Below, one piece after another: positions 21,855 through 32,392 of a stretch of 64,000 nucleotides of DNA. Numbering within the stretch: the first letter of the stretch is position 1; the number at the start of each line of letters is the position of its first letter. Source of the DNA: Proteus columbae (GTDB lineage: Bacteria; Pseudomonadota; Gammaproteobacteria; Enterobacterales; Enterobacteriaceae). Location of the stretch: assembly GCF_009914335.1 (NCBI RefSeq), contig NZ_CP043925.1, positions 744,001 through 808,000 of the forward strand. Direction: 5' to 3'. The position numbers were made by a program, and so were the translations under genes. The notes below the pieces were generated by a model, which saw only the letters and a list, made by a program, of their open reading frames with translations, did not search any database and was not told the origin of the DNA.

Positions 21855-23048
21855 TTATTGAGGATTCTTAGCTGGCTCAGTTTGTTCAGGTGATGGCTTC
21901 GCATCTAAATTCTCTTCTTGAGCCGTTACTGTCATTTTGGGTTTTGCTTTTTGCAATCCAGAAACGATAACGCGCTCACCAGCCTGAACACCACTATTAA
22001 CGAGCCATTTATTACCAACAGCTTGTGACACTTCAATGGTACGAACTTCAACAACATTGTCTTTATTCACAACCATTGTTGTTGCTTCACCACGCGCTGT
22101 ACGAATAACGGCTTGTTGTGGGATCAAAACTGCATTTTGACGAATACCATTCTCTAACTTAGTACGAACAAACATACCTGGTAGTAATTCCCCATTCGGG
22201 TTAGGTACGATAGCGCGCATTGTAATTGAGCCTGTTGTTTCATCAACAGTCACATCAGAAAATTCTAAATGCCCTTTCTGTGCGTAAGCTTGCCCATTCG
22301 TCAGTGTTAAATGAACAACGGGTTTACCTTGTTCTTGACGAATAATGCCGCTTTCAATTTCATTTTTTAATTTCAGATAATCTTCGCTCGATTGTGTCAC
22401 ATCGACATAAATCGGATCGATTTGCTGAATTGTTGTCAGTGCAACTTGTTGACCTTGGGCGACTAAAGCACCTTCAGTTACGGTTGATTTGCCTGAACGA
22501 CCTGAAATTGGTGATGTTACTTTGGTGTATTCAAGATTGATTTTTGCGCTTGTCACTGCTGCTTCTGCTGCTTTAACTGCGGCAGCCGCTTGTGCATATT
22601 GTGATGTTGCGGCATCAAAATCTTGTTTACTGACGTAATTTGTACCTAGTAGCGGTTTATAACGCTCTACAGTGAGACGCGCAATTTCAGCATTTGCTTT
22701 CGCTTTTGATAATTCAGCTTGCGCACTATTTAACGTTGCTTCAAAAAGAGCTGGGTCGATTTGATACAGTGATGTACCTGCTTCTACATAGCTACCTTCT
22801 GTATAGTTACGCTTTAAAATAATGCCGCTAACTTGAGGGCGAACCTCAGCAATACGGAAGGCTGATGTACGACCTGGTAAATCAGTAGTGATTGTCAGAG
22901 CTTGCGCTCCTAACGTCACAACACCTACAGCGGGTGCAGGAGGTGGACCTCCAGCAGACTGTTTAGCTTTGTCGTCACATCCAGCAAGAACCAAGCTGCC
23001 TGATAGCACTAACAGAGCCAGAGGCAAAACCCCTCTGTTTTTTCGCAT
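21855..23048 (-). CDS. acrA: RND efflux periplasmic adaptor AcrA
   Basis: Membrane-fusion lipoprotein that bridges AcrB and TolC. I place the start at 23048 (MRKNRGVLPLALLVLSGSLVLAGCDD), which gives 397 residues, the E. coli length. It follows an AGAGG ribosome site and has a lipobox with Cys at LAGC. The biotinyl-lipoyl, alpha-hairpin and beta-barrel parts are all present. The frame is open 27 codons further upstream, but that stretch runs toward the acrR operator and is noncoding. Transcription is divergent from acrR. Confidence 0.96.
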   Translation of the reverse strand: MRKNRGVLPLALLVLSGSLVLAGCDDKAKQSAGGPPPAPAVGVVTLGAQALTITTDLPGRTSAFRIAEVRPQVSGIILKRNYTEGSYVEAGTSLYQIDPALFEATLNSAQAELSKAKANAEIARLTVERYKPLLGTNYVSKQDFDAATSQYAQAAAAVKAAEAAVTSAKINLEYTKVTSPISGRSGKSTVTEGALVAQGQQVALTTIQQIDPIYVDVTQSSEDYLKLKNEIESGIIRQEQGKPVVHLTLTNGQAYAQKGHLEFSDVTVDETTGSITMRAIVPNPNGELLPGMFVRTKLENGIRQNAVLIPQQAVIRTARGEATTMVVNKDNVVEVRTIEVSQAVGNKWLVNSGVQAGERVIVSGLQKAKPKMTVTAQEENLDAKPSPEQTEPAKNPQ

Positions 23049-23120
23049 AAGAAAACCTCTATTCAAACGTTGTTTCCCGGGATAAAAATAATTAAGTTGA
23101 TGATTGATTGCGATGTATAG

Positions 23121-23144
23121 TACAAACATACATGAATGTATGTA
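23121..23144. promoter_or_regulatory. AcrR operator between acrA and acrR
   Basis: A 24-bp palindrome built on ACATACATgAATGTATGT, with arms TACAAACATACA and TGAATGTATGTA. It closely matches the known E. coli AcrR operator. It lies 29 bp before acrR and 73 bp before acrA, so AcrR should repress both. Confidence 0.88.
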
Positions 23145-23172
23145 AATTAACTTCAGTCAAAATCGAGGATTA

Positions 23173-23817
23173 ATGGCACGAAAAACTAAACGGCAGGCAC
23201 AAGAAACAAAACAGCAGATTATTGATGCTGCACTTCGACTGTTTACTGTGCAAGGCGTTTCTGCCACATCACTTTCAGATATTGCAGCAGCGGCAGGTGT
23301 TACCCGTGGCGCAATATATTGGCACTTTAAAAATAAAGTGGATTTATTTACTGAAGCGTGCGAACTCACCGACTTAAAAATAGAATCTTTAGAAATAGAG
23401 TATCAATCAAAATACCCAGATGATCCACTATTTGTATTAAGAGAATTGCTTATTTACATATTGACATCAATTGTCGAAGATCCCAAACATAATGCACTTT
23501 TAGAAATATATTTCCATAAATGCGAATTTGTCGGTGAAATGACACCAATTGTTGAAATTCGCAGAGAATTGTGTGCAGCGGATCACTCTAGAATAGAACA
23601 GTCTTTATCTCGTTGTATTGAAAAAAAACAGCTTCCTACGGACCTTAATTTAAGAAGAGCCGCCATTATGTTAAGAGCCATGATGACAGGTCTTGCCGAA
23701 AATTGGTTATTTTCACCAGAAAGTTTTTCTATCAAAGATGAAAGTCAATATTTGGTTGATAGCTTTATTGATATGATAAAGCACAGTGCAAATATGAGAA
23801 TATCTGCGACCTCTTAA
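23173..23817 (+). CDS. acrR: TetR-family repressor AcrR
   Basis: Drug-responsive repressor of acrAB, 214 residues. The N-terminal HTH is TSLSDIAAAAGVTRGAIYWHFKNKVDLFTEA. The C-terminal ligand domain contains the AcrR-specific segment ENWLFSPESFSI. It is transcribed divergently from acrA across the operator at 23121-23144. The sequence appears intact, with no disruption that would predict constitutive efflux. Confidence 0.95.
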   Translation: MARKTKRQAQETKQQIIDAALRLFTVQGVSATSLSDIAAAAGVTRGAIYWHFKNKVDLFTEACELTDLKIESLEIEYQSKYPDDPLFVLRELLIYILTSIVEDPKHNALLEIYFHKCEFVGEMTPIVEIRRELCAADHSRIEQSLSRCIEKKQLPTDLNLRRAAIMLRAMMTGLAENWLFSPESFSIKDESQYLVDSFIDMIKHSANMRISATS

Positions 23818-23845
23818 TTTATTTTTAAACAAAAGGAAGACATTC

Positions 23846-24199
23846 ATGAGTAAGGTGTTAGTTATTGCTAATGGTGCAGCTTATGGCAATGAATCATTAT
23901 TTAACGCACTGCGTTTATCGATTACATTAAAAGAACAGCATCCAGAAACTCAATTAAATATTTTTTTAATGTCTGATGCTGTGACTGGGGCTTTAGCCCG
24001 TCAACAACCTAAAGAAGGCTACAACTTACAGCAAATGCTGGAAATTTTAACAGCGCAAAATGTGCCTGTTAAGTTATGTAAAACCTGTACAGACACCCGT
24101 GGTATCAGTGATTTACCACTTGTTGATGGTGCAGAATTAGGGACTTTAGTTGATTTAGCGCAGTGGACACTAGATGCTGATAAAATCCTGACTTTCTGA
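23846..24199 (+). CDS. ychN: DsrE-family protein YchN
   Basis: Small sulfur-relay-like DsrE/F protein of 117 residues, usually a hexamer. The sequence is very like E. coli YchN, with the segments LFLMSDAVT (here IFLMSDAVT), EGYNLQQMLEILTAQNVPVKLCKTCTDTRGIS and LAQWTLDADKILTF, including the conserved Cys pair KLCKTC. The reaction is unknown. In E. coli ychN lies elsewhere, so its place 28 bp after acrR is a rearrangement relative to E. coli. AAAAGGAAGACATTC is the ribosome site. Confidence 0.92.
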   Translation: MSKVLVIANGAAYGNESLFNALRLSITLKEQHPETQLNIFLMSDAVTGALARQQPKEGYNLQQMLEILTAQNVPVKLCKTCTDTRGISDLPLVDGAELGTLVDLAQWTLDADKILTF

Positions 24200-24325
24200 T
24201 CACTATTTCGTTTTCTCAGGCGAGAAACACCCCAAGCAACTTGTTCTGTTTACACTGCCAATTTAAAGCAATTGGATTATACTAAGAGACAGTTTTTCAA
24301 TATTAATTGAACAAGTTGCTTAACC

Positions 24326-27300
24326 ATGTGTACAAAAACTCTTTTTTCTCAATTTAATAGTCAAATAAAGACGGTTATTACAGCCTCGATTATTGTCTTT
24401 ATTCTTTGGAGCCTTTCCATTACCGCTGTTTTAGCCGCGGTATCGAGTAATTTACCGACTCAAGAAAGCATTCAAAATCAGCTTAATTTATTAAATAAGC
24501 GCAGTGAGTTAAGTGCAGAAGATAAATTAACTATTGCTGATCTTGAGCAATCGCTTTTATTACTTGATGATATTCAACAATTAGAGAAAAAATCGACAAG
24601 TTACAATAAAACAGTCGATCAATTACCAGAAAAATTGCGTAGTACTCAATATCAACTCGATCAATTAAAACAAAAAATCGCTAATAAAGAAGGTGACAAT
24701 TATAAAAAATCATTAGAGGCTTTACCGCTTGCAACATTAGAATCTCAACTTGAAACGGTATTACAGTCATTACAAAAATCTCAAGATGATTTAGCCAACT
24801 ACAGTAATGAGCTTATTGTATTACAAACACAACCTGAAAGGGCGCAATCTGTTTTATTTAGCAATTCAGAAAGACTGCAACAAATAAGAACCTTGTTAAA
24901 TAAAAGCAGTGCTGATAAAGCACAAATGCGCACTTCGGCAGTGCAACTGTTGCAATTAGAACAATATTATCTTCAACAACAAAATAATTTTCAAAAGCGA
25001 ACTCTCCAATCAAATGTGCAACTGCAAAGCTTATTGCAATTACAGCGAGATTATAGCTCTGCTTATATCGACCTTTCACAAGAGCATGCTCAATTACTTC
25101 AGGATGCTATCAATGATAAACGCTTAGATAGCTCAGAGGAAACTGCCAAAGAAGCCCAAAGTACAGGGCTTGAGAATCAGATCATTAATAATGATCCATT
25201 TTATTTGGCACAAACAGAAATCAATAAACAGCTTAGTGATAAGTTGATTGTTACCACGCAAAATAATAACGATTTAAATCGCCATAGCTTACTAGTCAAG
25301 AATCGCTTAGATAGAGCCATTCAATCTGAACGTAATTTAAAAGAACAAATTGATGTGCTTAAAGGCAGTTTATTGCTGTCACGTATTCTGTTTGAAGAAC
25401 AAGTTGATTTACCCGATGGTATATTTATTAATAACCTGCCTGATAAAATTGCCGATCTGCGATTAGAACAATTTGAAATAAACAAGCAACGTGATCAAAT
25501 CATTCAACCTAATATTTATATTGATCAGTTGATGAAAGAGTATCAATCAACACATCCTGAAACCTCTGATGCTAATGCGCAAAAAGAGTTACGCAATGCT
25601 TTGGAACTATTAGTTGATGCTCGTAGAGAACTGCTCGATAAACTGAATAACCAATTAGGTAATCAAATTTCGGGTTCGATTAATCTCCAAATGGATCAGC
25701 AACAATTACGCAGTGTGGTAAGTTCACTCGAAAACACATTGGCTCAGCAAATTTTCTGGGTAAGCAGTAATAAGCCGATTAACCTAAATTGGTTTTCAAC
25801 ATTCCCCGCTCAGGCTGTTGCCGAATTTCAAGGTCTTAAACTTAACTGGTCAAATGAAAATCTGCTGATCGGGGCTAAGAAATCACTTCCTATACTTATT
25901 GCACTTATTTCGTTCAGTTTGTTGATTATTTGGCAACGTAAAAAGCTAGATGTGCAATTTGAAAAACTGAATGCGGATATTAATAAGCTTAATAAAGACT
26001 CACAACTGCATACGCCATTAGCATTAGGGATTGTATTTATAAAAACATTACCCCTTTCTTGTATTGTATTAGCAATAGGGTATTGGCTAATTAATAGCTT
26101 TAATGTTCAGCAAGAATTTATTTGGTCTTTTGCATGGCAATTTGCGGTATTTTGGCTGATGTTTGAATGGTCTTATCGCTTAATGTCTGACAATGGTGTT
26201 GCAGTAAAACATTTTAAAATTCCTCTCGAACGCGTTCAGCAAAATCGTAAACGTTTATTACGATTATCACTGCCAATGTTGCCAATTATTCTGCTTTCAG
26301 CTTATGGCATTAATAATCCATTGCTGTTGGTGGGTGATGTTATTGGGCAATTGGTTGCGATTATTTCATTATTTGGTATTAGTTTATGTGCGTTGCCATT
26401 TTGCCGTGAAATGTGGCAAGAAAAGGGCAATCATGTTGTTCGAACGGTCGTCATTACCTTATTAACGTTTTCACCCCTTATTTTAATGGGATTGGTTATT
26501 TTTGGTTATTACTACACCGCATTGCGTTTAGCAAATCGTTGGATTGATAGCTTATATCTACTTATGCTGTGGTTTATTGCTTATCACGCCAGTTTGCGCG
26601 GCTTAACAGTTGCGGCTCGACGCCTTGCCTATCGTCGTGCACTTGAGCGTCGACAAGCAATGCTTAAAGAGAAAAAAGAAGGCGAAGATAACAGTCTTGA
26701 ACCTATTCAAGAACCACCAATGGATATGGATCAAATCAATCAACAATCATTAAGACTGACAACGATGATCTTATTTATCATCTTTGCGTCTAGTTTCTAT
26801 GGTATTTGGTCTGATTTTATTACGGTCTTTACCTATTTAGATGGAATAACACTCTGGAGTTACACTTTACCGACAGAACTCGGAAATGTTGTTAAGGCAG
26901 TGACTGTTGCAGATCTATTATTGTCTGTTTCTATTATGGCAATTTCTTGGTTTATGACACGAAATTTACCAGGTTTATTAGAGGTATTAATTTTATCTCG
27001 TATAAAATTGCAACAAGGTGCTTCTTACGCGATCACAACCATTTTGACCTACATTATTATTGCTATCGGAACCATCGTATCACTGGGAATATTAGGTGTA
27101 GCATGGGAAAAACTGCAATGGTTAGCCGCAGCTTTAACAGTTGGTTTAGGATTCGGTTTACAAGAAATATTTGCAAACTTTGTGTCTGGCTTAATTATTT
27201 TGTTCGAAAGACCCGTCAGAATTGGTGATACGGTTACTATTGGTACTTATTCCGGTACGGTTAGCCGAATTCGTATTAGAGCAACGACAGTGACTGACTT

Positions 27301-27748
27301 TGATCGCAAAGAAGTGATTATTCCAAATAAAGCGTTTGTAACTGAACGGCTTATTAACTGGACATTATCTGATACGGTGACACGTATTATTATTCAAGTG
27401 GGTGTTGCTTATGGATCTGACCTCGATAAGGTCAAAGAGATCTTAATGAAAGCCGCTAAAGATAATGCCAGAGTGATGACTGAACCAGAACCTGTGGTGC
27501 TATTTACTGAATTTGGGGCAAGCACCCTGAATCATGATTTGCGTTTTTATGTCAGAACATTAGGTGACAGAAATATTGCAATAGATGAAGTTAACCGCGC
27601 TATTGATAAGCTGTGTAATGAAAATAATATCAATATTGCGTTTAACCAACTTGATGTCTATTTGCATAATAAACAAGGTGATGAAGTACAAGAGATAAAA
27701 CGTCCTCTTGATGGCTCAACACCCGAAGCCAATACGCCTTTTGCTTAA
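24326..27748 (+). CDS. mscK: Mechanosensitive channel MscK (KefA)
   Basis: Large potassium-dependent mechanosensitive channel, 1140 residues. A signal sequence/first helix (ITASIIVFILWSLSITAVLAAVSS) is followed by a long Gln/Leu-rich periplasmic coiled-coil region to about residue 510. Several membrane helices come next. The C-terminal MscS channel domain holds the pore helix ALTVGLGFGLQEIFANFVSGLIILFERPVRIGD. Its location after acrR is as in E. coli. The stop abuts the end of the convergent rsmS gene with no spacer. Confidence 0.95.
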   Translation: MCTKTLFSQFNSQIKTVITASIIVFILWSLSITAVLAAVSSNLPTQESIQNQLNLLNKRSELSAEDKLTIADLEQSLLLLDDIQQLEKKSTSYNKTVDQLPEKLRSTQYQLDQLKQKIANKEGDNYKKSLEALPLATLESQLETVLQSLQKSQDDLANYSNELIVLQTQPERAQSVLFSNSERLQQIRTLLNKSSADKAQMRTSAVQLLQLEQYYLQQQNNFQKRTLQSNVQLQSLLQLQRDYSSAYIDLSQEHAQLLQDAINDKRLDSSEETAKEAQSTGLENQIINNDPFYLAQTEINKQLSDKLIVTTQNNNDLNRHSLLVKNRLDRAIQSERNLKEQIDVLKGSLLLSRILFEEQVDLPDGIFINNLPDKIADLRLEQFEINKQRDQIIQPNIYIDQLMKEYQSTHPETSDANAQKELRNALELLVDARRELLDKLNNQLGNQISGSINLQMDQQQLRSVVSSLENTLAQQIFWVSSNKPINLNWFSTFPAQAVAEFQGLKLNWSNENLLIGAKKSLPILIALISFSLLIIWQRKKLDVQFEKLNADINKLNKDSQLHTPLALGIVFIKTLPLSCIVLAIGYWLINSFNVQQEFIWSFAWQFAVFWLMFEWSYRLMSDNGVAVKHFKIPLERVQQNRKRLLRLSLPMLPIILLSAYGINNPLLLVGDVIGQLVAIISLFGISLCALPFCREMWQEKGNHVVRTVVITLLTFSPLILMGLVIFGYYYTALRLANRWIDSLYLLMLWFIAYHASLRGLTVAARRLAYRRALERRQAMLKEKKEGEDNSLEPIQEPPMDMDQINQQSLRLTTMILFIIFASSFYGIWSDFITVFTYLDGITLWSYTLPTELGNVVKAVTVADLLLSVSIMAISWFMTRNLPGLLEVLILSRIKLQQGASYAITTILTYIIIAIGTIVSLGILGVAWEKLQWLAAALTVGLGFGLQEIFANFVSGLIILFERPVRIGDTVTIGTYSGTVSRIRIRATTVTDFDRKEVIIPNKAFVTERLINWTLSDTVTRIIIQVGVAYGSDLDKVKEILMKAAKDNARVMTEPEPVVLFTEFGASTLNHDLRFYVRTLGDRNIAIDEVNRAIDKLCNENNINIAFNQLDVYLHNKQGDEVQEIKRPLDGSTPEANTPFA

Positions 27749-27913
27749 TTAAAGGGATGAATGAGTAGATTGTGCCGCTAATTTTTTTTCATAATCTTGG
27801 CGCACAATCTCGAGGGCTTCTAGTGCTGTTTTAGGATCAATATGGTGGCTTTCAAGTAAATAGATAAGATCGACTGCCAATTGAACAGACTCTGGTGCTT
27901 CTTTTAAACTCAT
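27749..27913 (-). CDS. rsmS: RsmS/YbaM small regulator protein
   Basis: 54 residues, read directly from the minus strand: [20 protein letters not shown], then [20 protein letters not shown] and [14 protein letters not shown]. This matches E. coli YbaM ([20 protein letters not shown]...), called RsmS in soft-rot bacteria, where it affects virulence and antibiotic production. Its mechanism is not settled. It is 11 bp downstream of priC with an AGGGAG ribosome site, as in the conserved priC-ybaM pair. Confidence 0.9.
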   Translation of the reverse strand: MSLKEAPESVQLAVDLIYLLESHHIDPKTALEALEIVRQDYEKKLAAQSTHSSL

Positions 27914-27924
27914 TATCACTCCCT

Positions 27925-28467
27925 TTAAAATTTATCTTCTTGTTTCTCAATGCTCTTTTCGATAGAGAACAGGGCATTTTTGCAGCGCGCAAGGCGATTT
28001 TCAAGCGCGGCAATCTCTTTTTGTAACTCTTGTTGCTTCATAAAGCTCTGTGCCTGCGTTAACGAAAGCTCCCTATCTTGGATCATGGCTTGTAATCGGC
28101 GCTCATAATCCTGATGTTGGGCAAGCTTTTGGTATAAATCGACACTTTTTTTTCGTTGAGTAAGCTGGTTCTCTTGCTTTCTTAGTGTTTGTGTCGATAA
28201 TTCACGAGTTAATGCTTCAATTTGTTGTAGGATTTGTGTGGCCAGAAATTTAACTTGCTGGCTTCGTTGTGCCTCAACACAAGCGATTAACTGGGTAAAA
28301 TTATCGCGGATCTGTTGCATGTAGCCACCAAGGGAATCACTTCGGCGGTGGAATAGTGCTGTGTCGAAGCAAGGTGCTGCAATTTTTTTGTTTGCAATAG
28401 GCGCCACTGTTTCGGCTAGATTGTCTATCTGTTTTTTAAACAAGCTTAAAGGATCGGGTTTATTCAT
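27925..28467 (-). CDS. priC: Primosomal replication protein PriC
   Basis: 180-residue helical protein that helps reload DnaB at stalled replication forks and interacts with SSB. The family features [27 protein letters not shown] and a long coiled coil ([27 protein letters not shown]) are present. It is divergent from apt and upstream of rsmS. E. coli ybaN, which sits between priC and apt, is missing. Confidence 0.92.
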   Translation of the reverse strand: MNKPDPLSLFKKQIDNLAETVAPIANKKIAAPCFDTALFHRRSDSLGGYMQQIRDNFTQLIACVEAQRSQQVKFLATQILQQIEALTRELSTQTLRKQENQLTQRKKSVDLYQKLAQHQDYERRLQAMIQDRELSLTQAQSFMKQQELQKEIAALENRLARCKNALFSIEKSIEKQEDKF

Positions 28468-28604
28468 CTGGTTCTTGTCCCTGTTTTGATAAAAACATGA
28501 ATTGACTTAAAGCAACAAAAAAGAGTTGTTAATTGGCTTTCTGTTGCATTTTAACGGCATATTGCATAGATTCTATCGTTTCGTTTTTTATTATGGCACT
28601 GATT

Positions 28605-29156
28605 ATGACTGCTAACGCGCAACAACTGCAATTTATTAAAGACAGTATTGAAACCATTCCTGATTATCCAAAAGAAGGGATATTATTCCGTGATATCACC
28701 ACATTATTAGATAATCCTGCTGCATATCAGGCAACCATTGATTTATTGGTAGAACACTATCAAGGTCAGGGTATCACTAAAGTTGTGGGTACCGAAGCGC
28801 GTGGCTTCCTATTTGGTGCTCCTGTCGCTTTACGCCTAGGTGTTGGTTTTGTTCCTGTTCGTAAAAAAGGTAAATTGCCTCGCGAAACGCTCAGTGAAAC
28901 TTATGATCTGGAATACGGCACAGATACTTTAGAGATCCACAAAGATAGCATTACGGATAAAGATAAAGTATTAATGGTTGATGATTTACTGGCAACAGGT
29001 GGCACCATTGAAGCAACTGCTCGTCTGATCCGCCGTTTAGGTGGCACTGTGACAGAAGCTGCATTCATTATCTGCTTACCTGATTTAGGCGGTATCGAAC
29101 GCTTAGAAAAACAAGGTGTTCACAGCTTTACACTGGTTGATTTTCCAGGACATTAA
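28605..29156 (+). CDS. apt: Adenine phosphoribosyltransferase
   Basis: Purine salvage enzyme: adenine + PRPP gives AMP + PPi. The start at 28605 ([32 protein letters not shown]) gives 183 residues, the E. coli length. The upstream in-frame ATG at 28593 and the open frame back to 28533 are weaker choices. The PRPP motif is [16 protein letters not shown], and the flexible loop is [20 protein letters not shown]. It precedes dnaX as in E. coli. Confidence 0.96.
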   Translation: MTANAQQLQFIKDSIETIPDYPKEGILFRDITTLLDNPAAYQATIDLLVEHYQGQGITKVVGTEARGFLFGAPVALRLGVGFVPVRKKGKLPRETLSETYDLEYGTDTLEIHKDSITDKDKVLMVDDLLATGGTIEATARLIRRLGGTVTEAAFIICLPDLGGIERLEKQGVHSFTLVDFPGH

Positions 29157-29212
29157 TATCTTCACTGTTTAGAGAAGAACTAATTAAGTTCTTATCGTAA
29201 ACACAAGTAAGA

Positions 29213-29274
29213 GTGCGGGTGTTTATATATCATTTATAATTTTTTCTATTTTTATAAATGTGTATTGCCCGCAC
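29213..29274. other. Long inverted repeat in the apt-dnaX gap
   Basis: GTGCGGG (29213-29219) pairs with CCCGCAC (29268-29274), and inside it ATTTATAA pairs with TTATAAAT. A smaller AAGAAC/GTTCTT stem sits at 29175-29193. The structure may end apt transcription or fold in the dnaX leader. It lacks a T tract. The rest of the gap to 29411 shows nothing else. Confidence 0.45.
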
Positions 29275-29411
29275 AATTGTTGCCTCTTATCTTTACCTTA
29301 AATTTCTGCTGGTTCTTTCTCCAATATCTCATTTGTTTCTTACAGATCTCGCTCAATAGGTCGTCCCTGTGTTAGCATAGAGATAAATCTTGTTCAAATT
29401 TAGCGGAATCA

Positions 29412-31385
29412 ATGAGCTATCAGGTACTTGCCCGTAAGTGGCGCCCACAAACTTTTAACGATGTTGTTGGTCAACGTCATGTGTTGACTGCTTTAGCTAA
29501 TGGTCTTGATCATCAGCGACTTCATCACGCCTATCTTTTTTCTGGCACACGAGGTGTCGGAAAAACTACGATAGCCCGATTATTTGCTAAAGGGCTCAAT
29601 TGTGAAACAGGTATTACGAGTAAACCTTGTGGTCAATGTGCAAATTGCCTTGAAATAGAACAAGGGCGTTTTGTCGATTTAATTGAAATCGATGCTGCAT
29701 CTCGTACTAAGGTAGAAGATACCCGTGAACTGCTGGACAATGTGCAGTACGCGCCAGCACGAGGACGCTTTAAGGTCTACTTGATTGATGAAGTTCACAT
29801 GCTTTCTCGTCACAGTTTTAATGCGCTACTAAAAACATTAGAAGAACCGCCAGAGCACGTTAAATTCTTATTAGCGACGACTGATCCACAAAAATTACCT
29901 GTCACGATTTTATCACGTTGCTTGCAATTTCATCTGCGAGCATTAGATATTGACCAAATTGCGACACAACTCGAAAAAGTGCTATCAGCAGAGCATATTG
30001 AAAATGATGTAAGAGCGCGTCAACTTATTGCACGCGCTGCTGATGGCAGTATGCGAGATGCATTAAGCTTAACAGACCAAGCTATAGCAAGTGGCGAAGG
30101 TGTTGTCAGTGCAGAAGTGGTTAGTCAAATGCTTGGCACGATTGATGATACTCAGCCTTTAGCATTGATTGAAGCGCTAGTAAAAGCGGATGGTCAACAG
30201 GTCATGTCGCTGGTTAATGAAGTTGCTTCAAGAGGTACTGACTGGGAAAATTTCTTGGTTGAAACACTCTCATTACTGCATCAAATTGCCATGTTGCAGT
30301 TATTGCCTAGTGAAGAAAATCCTCAAGAGCAATTTACTCAAGAACGCCTACGTTTATTGGCAAAATCTGTTTCTCCACAAGATTTACAACTCTATTATCA
30401 AACCTTACTAGTAGGGCGAAAAGAACTGGCTTATGCGCCAGATAGACGCATGGGTGTTGAAATGACTCTGCTACGTGCGCTTGCTTTTCATCCTAAAACA
30501 GTGATTGATGAAATACCTTCTGCGCCATTAGCACAAACTTTACCTTCAGCATCATTGCCTACAAATAGAATGTCTGAACATTATGCCCCGCAAACTGTGC
30601 AGACTCATTCGCCTCAAGTGGATCACCCATCTTCTTCACCAATAGAAAATAGTGCTTCATTAGGCAATAGCCCCGCAGCACAACTTTTAAGAGCAAGGCA
30701 GGCAATAAAGGGGACGGAACAACAAACCCCGCCAAAAAAGTCTGAACCGGCGACGCCTAATCGGGCCAAGCCGGCTGCTAGTGCATTAGAGCGGCTAGCA
30801 GCCGTGAGTGAAAAACGCCAGCAAGTTGCGAAGCGTCAGACTAATGCGCCTGAAAAAAAGAAAAAAGAAGAGTATCAGTGGCGTCCACAAAACCCTGAGT
30901 TAATGTCAACGCAAGAGGTTGTTTCTTCACCAAAAGAGATCAAAGAAGTTCTCGAATATGAGAAAACACCTGAATTAGCAGCAAAAATTGCTAAAGAGTC
31001 GCAAGAAAGAGATGCTTGGGCGGCTGAAATTGACAAAATGCCACTCCCTAAATTGGTGCAACAACTGGCATTAAATGCGTATAAAGAGACAGTAAACGAA
31101 GAAAACGTTATTTTGCATTTACGAACTAAACAGAAACATTTAAATTCAGCAAATGCGTTACGCACGCTTACTAATGCGTTAAGTGAATTGCATGGAAAAG
31201 CAATTTCACTCACAATTATAGAAGATGATGATCCAGCGGTAAAAACACCGTTGGAATGGCGACAAGCCATTTATGATGAAAAATTGGCGTTATCGCGTCA
31301 ATCGATTATTACGGATAAAACGATTCAAACATTACAGCAATATTTTGATGCTGAATTGGATGAAGAGAGTATCCGACCTGTTTAA
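29412..31385 (+). CDS. dnaX: DNA polymerase III tau (and probably gamma) subunit
   Basis: Clamp-loader ATPase of 657 residues. The N-terminal AAA+ domain has Walker A GTRGVGKTT, a zinc-binding CGQCANC module with an upstream Cys, and Walker B VYLIDEVHML. A low-complexity Pro/Lys/Gln linker (about 370-500) leads to the tau-specific C-terminal domain that binds polymerase alpha and DnaB. An A AAA AAG heptamer in the zero frame at 30854-30860 could produce a short gamma form (see that entry). It is upstream of ybaB-recR, as in E. coli. Confidence 0.96.
   Translation: MSYQVLARKWRPQTFNDVVGQRHVLTALANGLDHQRLHHAYLFSGTRGVGKTTIARLFAKGLNCETGITSKPCGQCANCLEIEQGRFVDLIEIDAASRTKVEDTRELLDNVQYAPARGRFKVYLIDEVHMLSRHSFNALLKTLEEPPEHVKFLLATTDPQKLPVTILSRCLQFHLRALDIDQIATQLEKVLSAEHIENDVRARQLIARAADGSMRDALSLTDQAIASGEGVVSAEVVSQMLGTIDDTQPLALIEALVKADGQQVMSLVNEVASRGTDWENFLVETLSLLHQIAMLQLLPSEENPQEQFTQERLRLLAKSVSPQDLQLYYQTLLVGRKELAYAPDRRMGVEMTLLRALAFHPKTVIDEIPSAPLAQTLPSASLPTNRMSEHYAPQTVQTHSPQVDHPSSSPIENSASLGNSPAAQLLRARQAIKGTEQQTPPKKSEPATPNRAKPAASALERLAAVSEKRQQVAKRQTNAPEKKKKEEYQWRPQNPELMSTQEVVSSPKEIKEVLEYEKTPELAAKIAKESQERDAWAAEIDKMPLPKLVQQLALNAYKETVNEENVILHLRTKQKHLNSANALRTLTNALSELHGKAISLTIIEDDDPAVKTPLEWRQAIYDEKLALSRQSIITDKTIQTLQQYFDAELDEESIRPV
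30854..30898 (+). promoter_or_regulatory. Candidate -1 ribosomal frameshift site in dnaX
   Basis: The zero frame reads gA AAA AAG, the same slippery heptamer that makes gamma in E. coli. After a -1 slip the ribosome would read EKRRVSVASTKP and stop at TGA 30896-30898, giving a gamma-like protein of about 495 residues. A small GTGG-CGT-CCAC hairpin lies at 30878-30888. It is further downstream than the E. coli stem-loop, and the position in the protein is later than in E. coli (residue 483 against about 430). Function is inferred. Confidence 0.5.
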
Positions 31386-31403
31386 TCGCAACATGTTGTA
31401 TGA

Positions 31404-31768
<365 letters not shown>

Positions 31769-31769
<1 letters not shown>

Positions 31770-32374
31770 TGCAAACCAGCCCACTTCTTGAATCATTAAT
31801 GGAAGCGTTGCGTTGTTTACCCGGTGTCGGGCCTAAGTCAGCGCAACGAATGGCTTTCCAACTACTTCAACGCGATAGAAGCGGTGGTATGCGACTTGCA
31901 CAAGCACTCACGCGTGCAATGTCTGAAATCGGTCATTGTTGTGATTGCCGAACTTTTACTGAAGAAGAGCGTTGCACCATCTGTGCCAATGTTCGTCGTC
32001 AGCAAAATGGGCAAATTTGTGTTGTCGAAAGTCCTGCGGATATTCATGCTATCGAGCAGACAGGGCAGTTTGCGGGGCGATACTTTGTCTTAATGGGGCA
32101 TTTATCCCCTTTAGATGGTATCGGTCCTATGGACATTGGTTTAGATAGACTTGAAGAGCGCTTAAGCCAAGAGACGATTTCTGAAGTGATCTTGGCAACC
32201 AATCCGACTGTTGAAGGTGAAGCAACAGCCAATTATATTGCTGAAATTTGTGCTCAGTATGATATTTCGGCTAGCCGAATTGCCCATGGGGTTCCTGTGG
32301 GAGGTGAACTTGAAATGGTCGATGGTACAACGCTTTCGCACTCTATTGCTGGACGCCAAAAGATCCACTATTAA
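31769..32374 (+). CDS. recR: Recombination mediator RecR
   Basis: RecFOR-pathway protein that loads RecA on gapped DNA. It is 201 residues, with an N-terminal helix-hairpin-helix ([15 protein letters not shown]), a four-Cys zinc site ([17 protein letters not shown]) and a Toprim domain ([14 protein letters not shown]). It shares one base with the ybaB stop. This is the last gene in the E. coli-like order: htpG, the usual next gene, is absent and a terminator follows. Confidence 0.97.
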
Positions 32375-32392
32375 CATCATAAATAGTTTATT

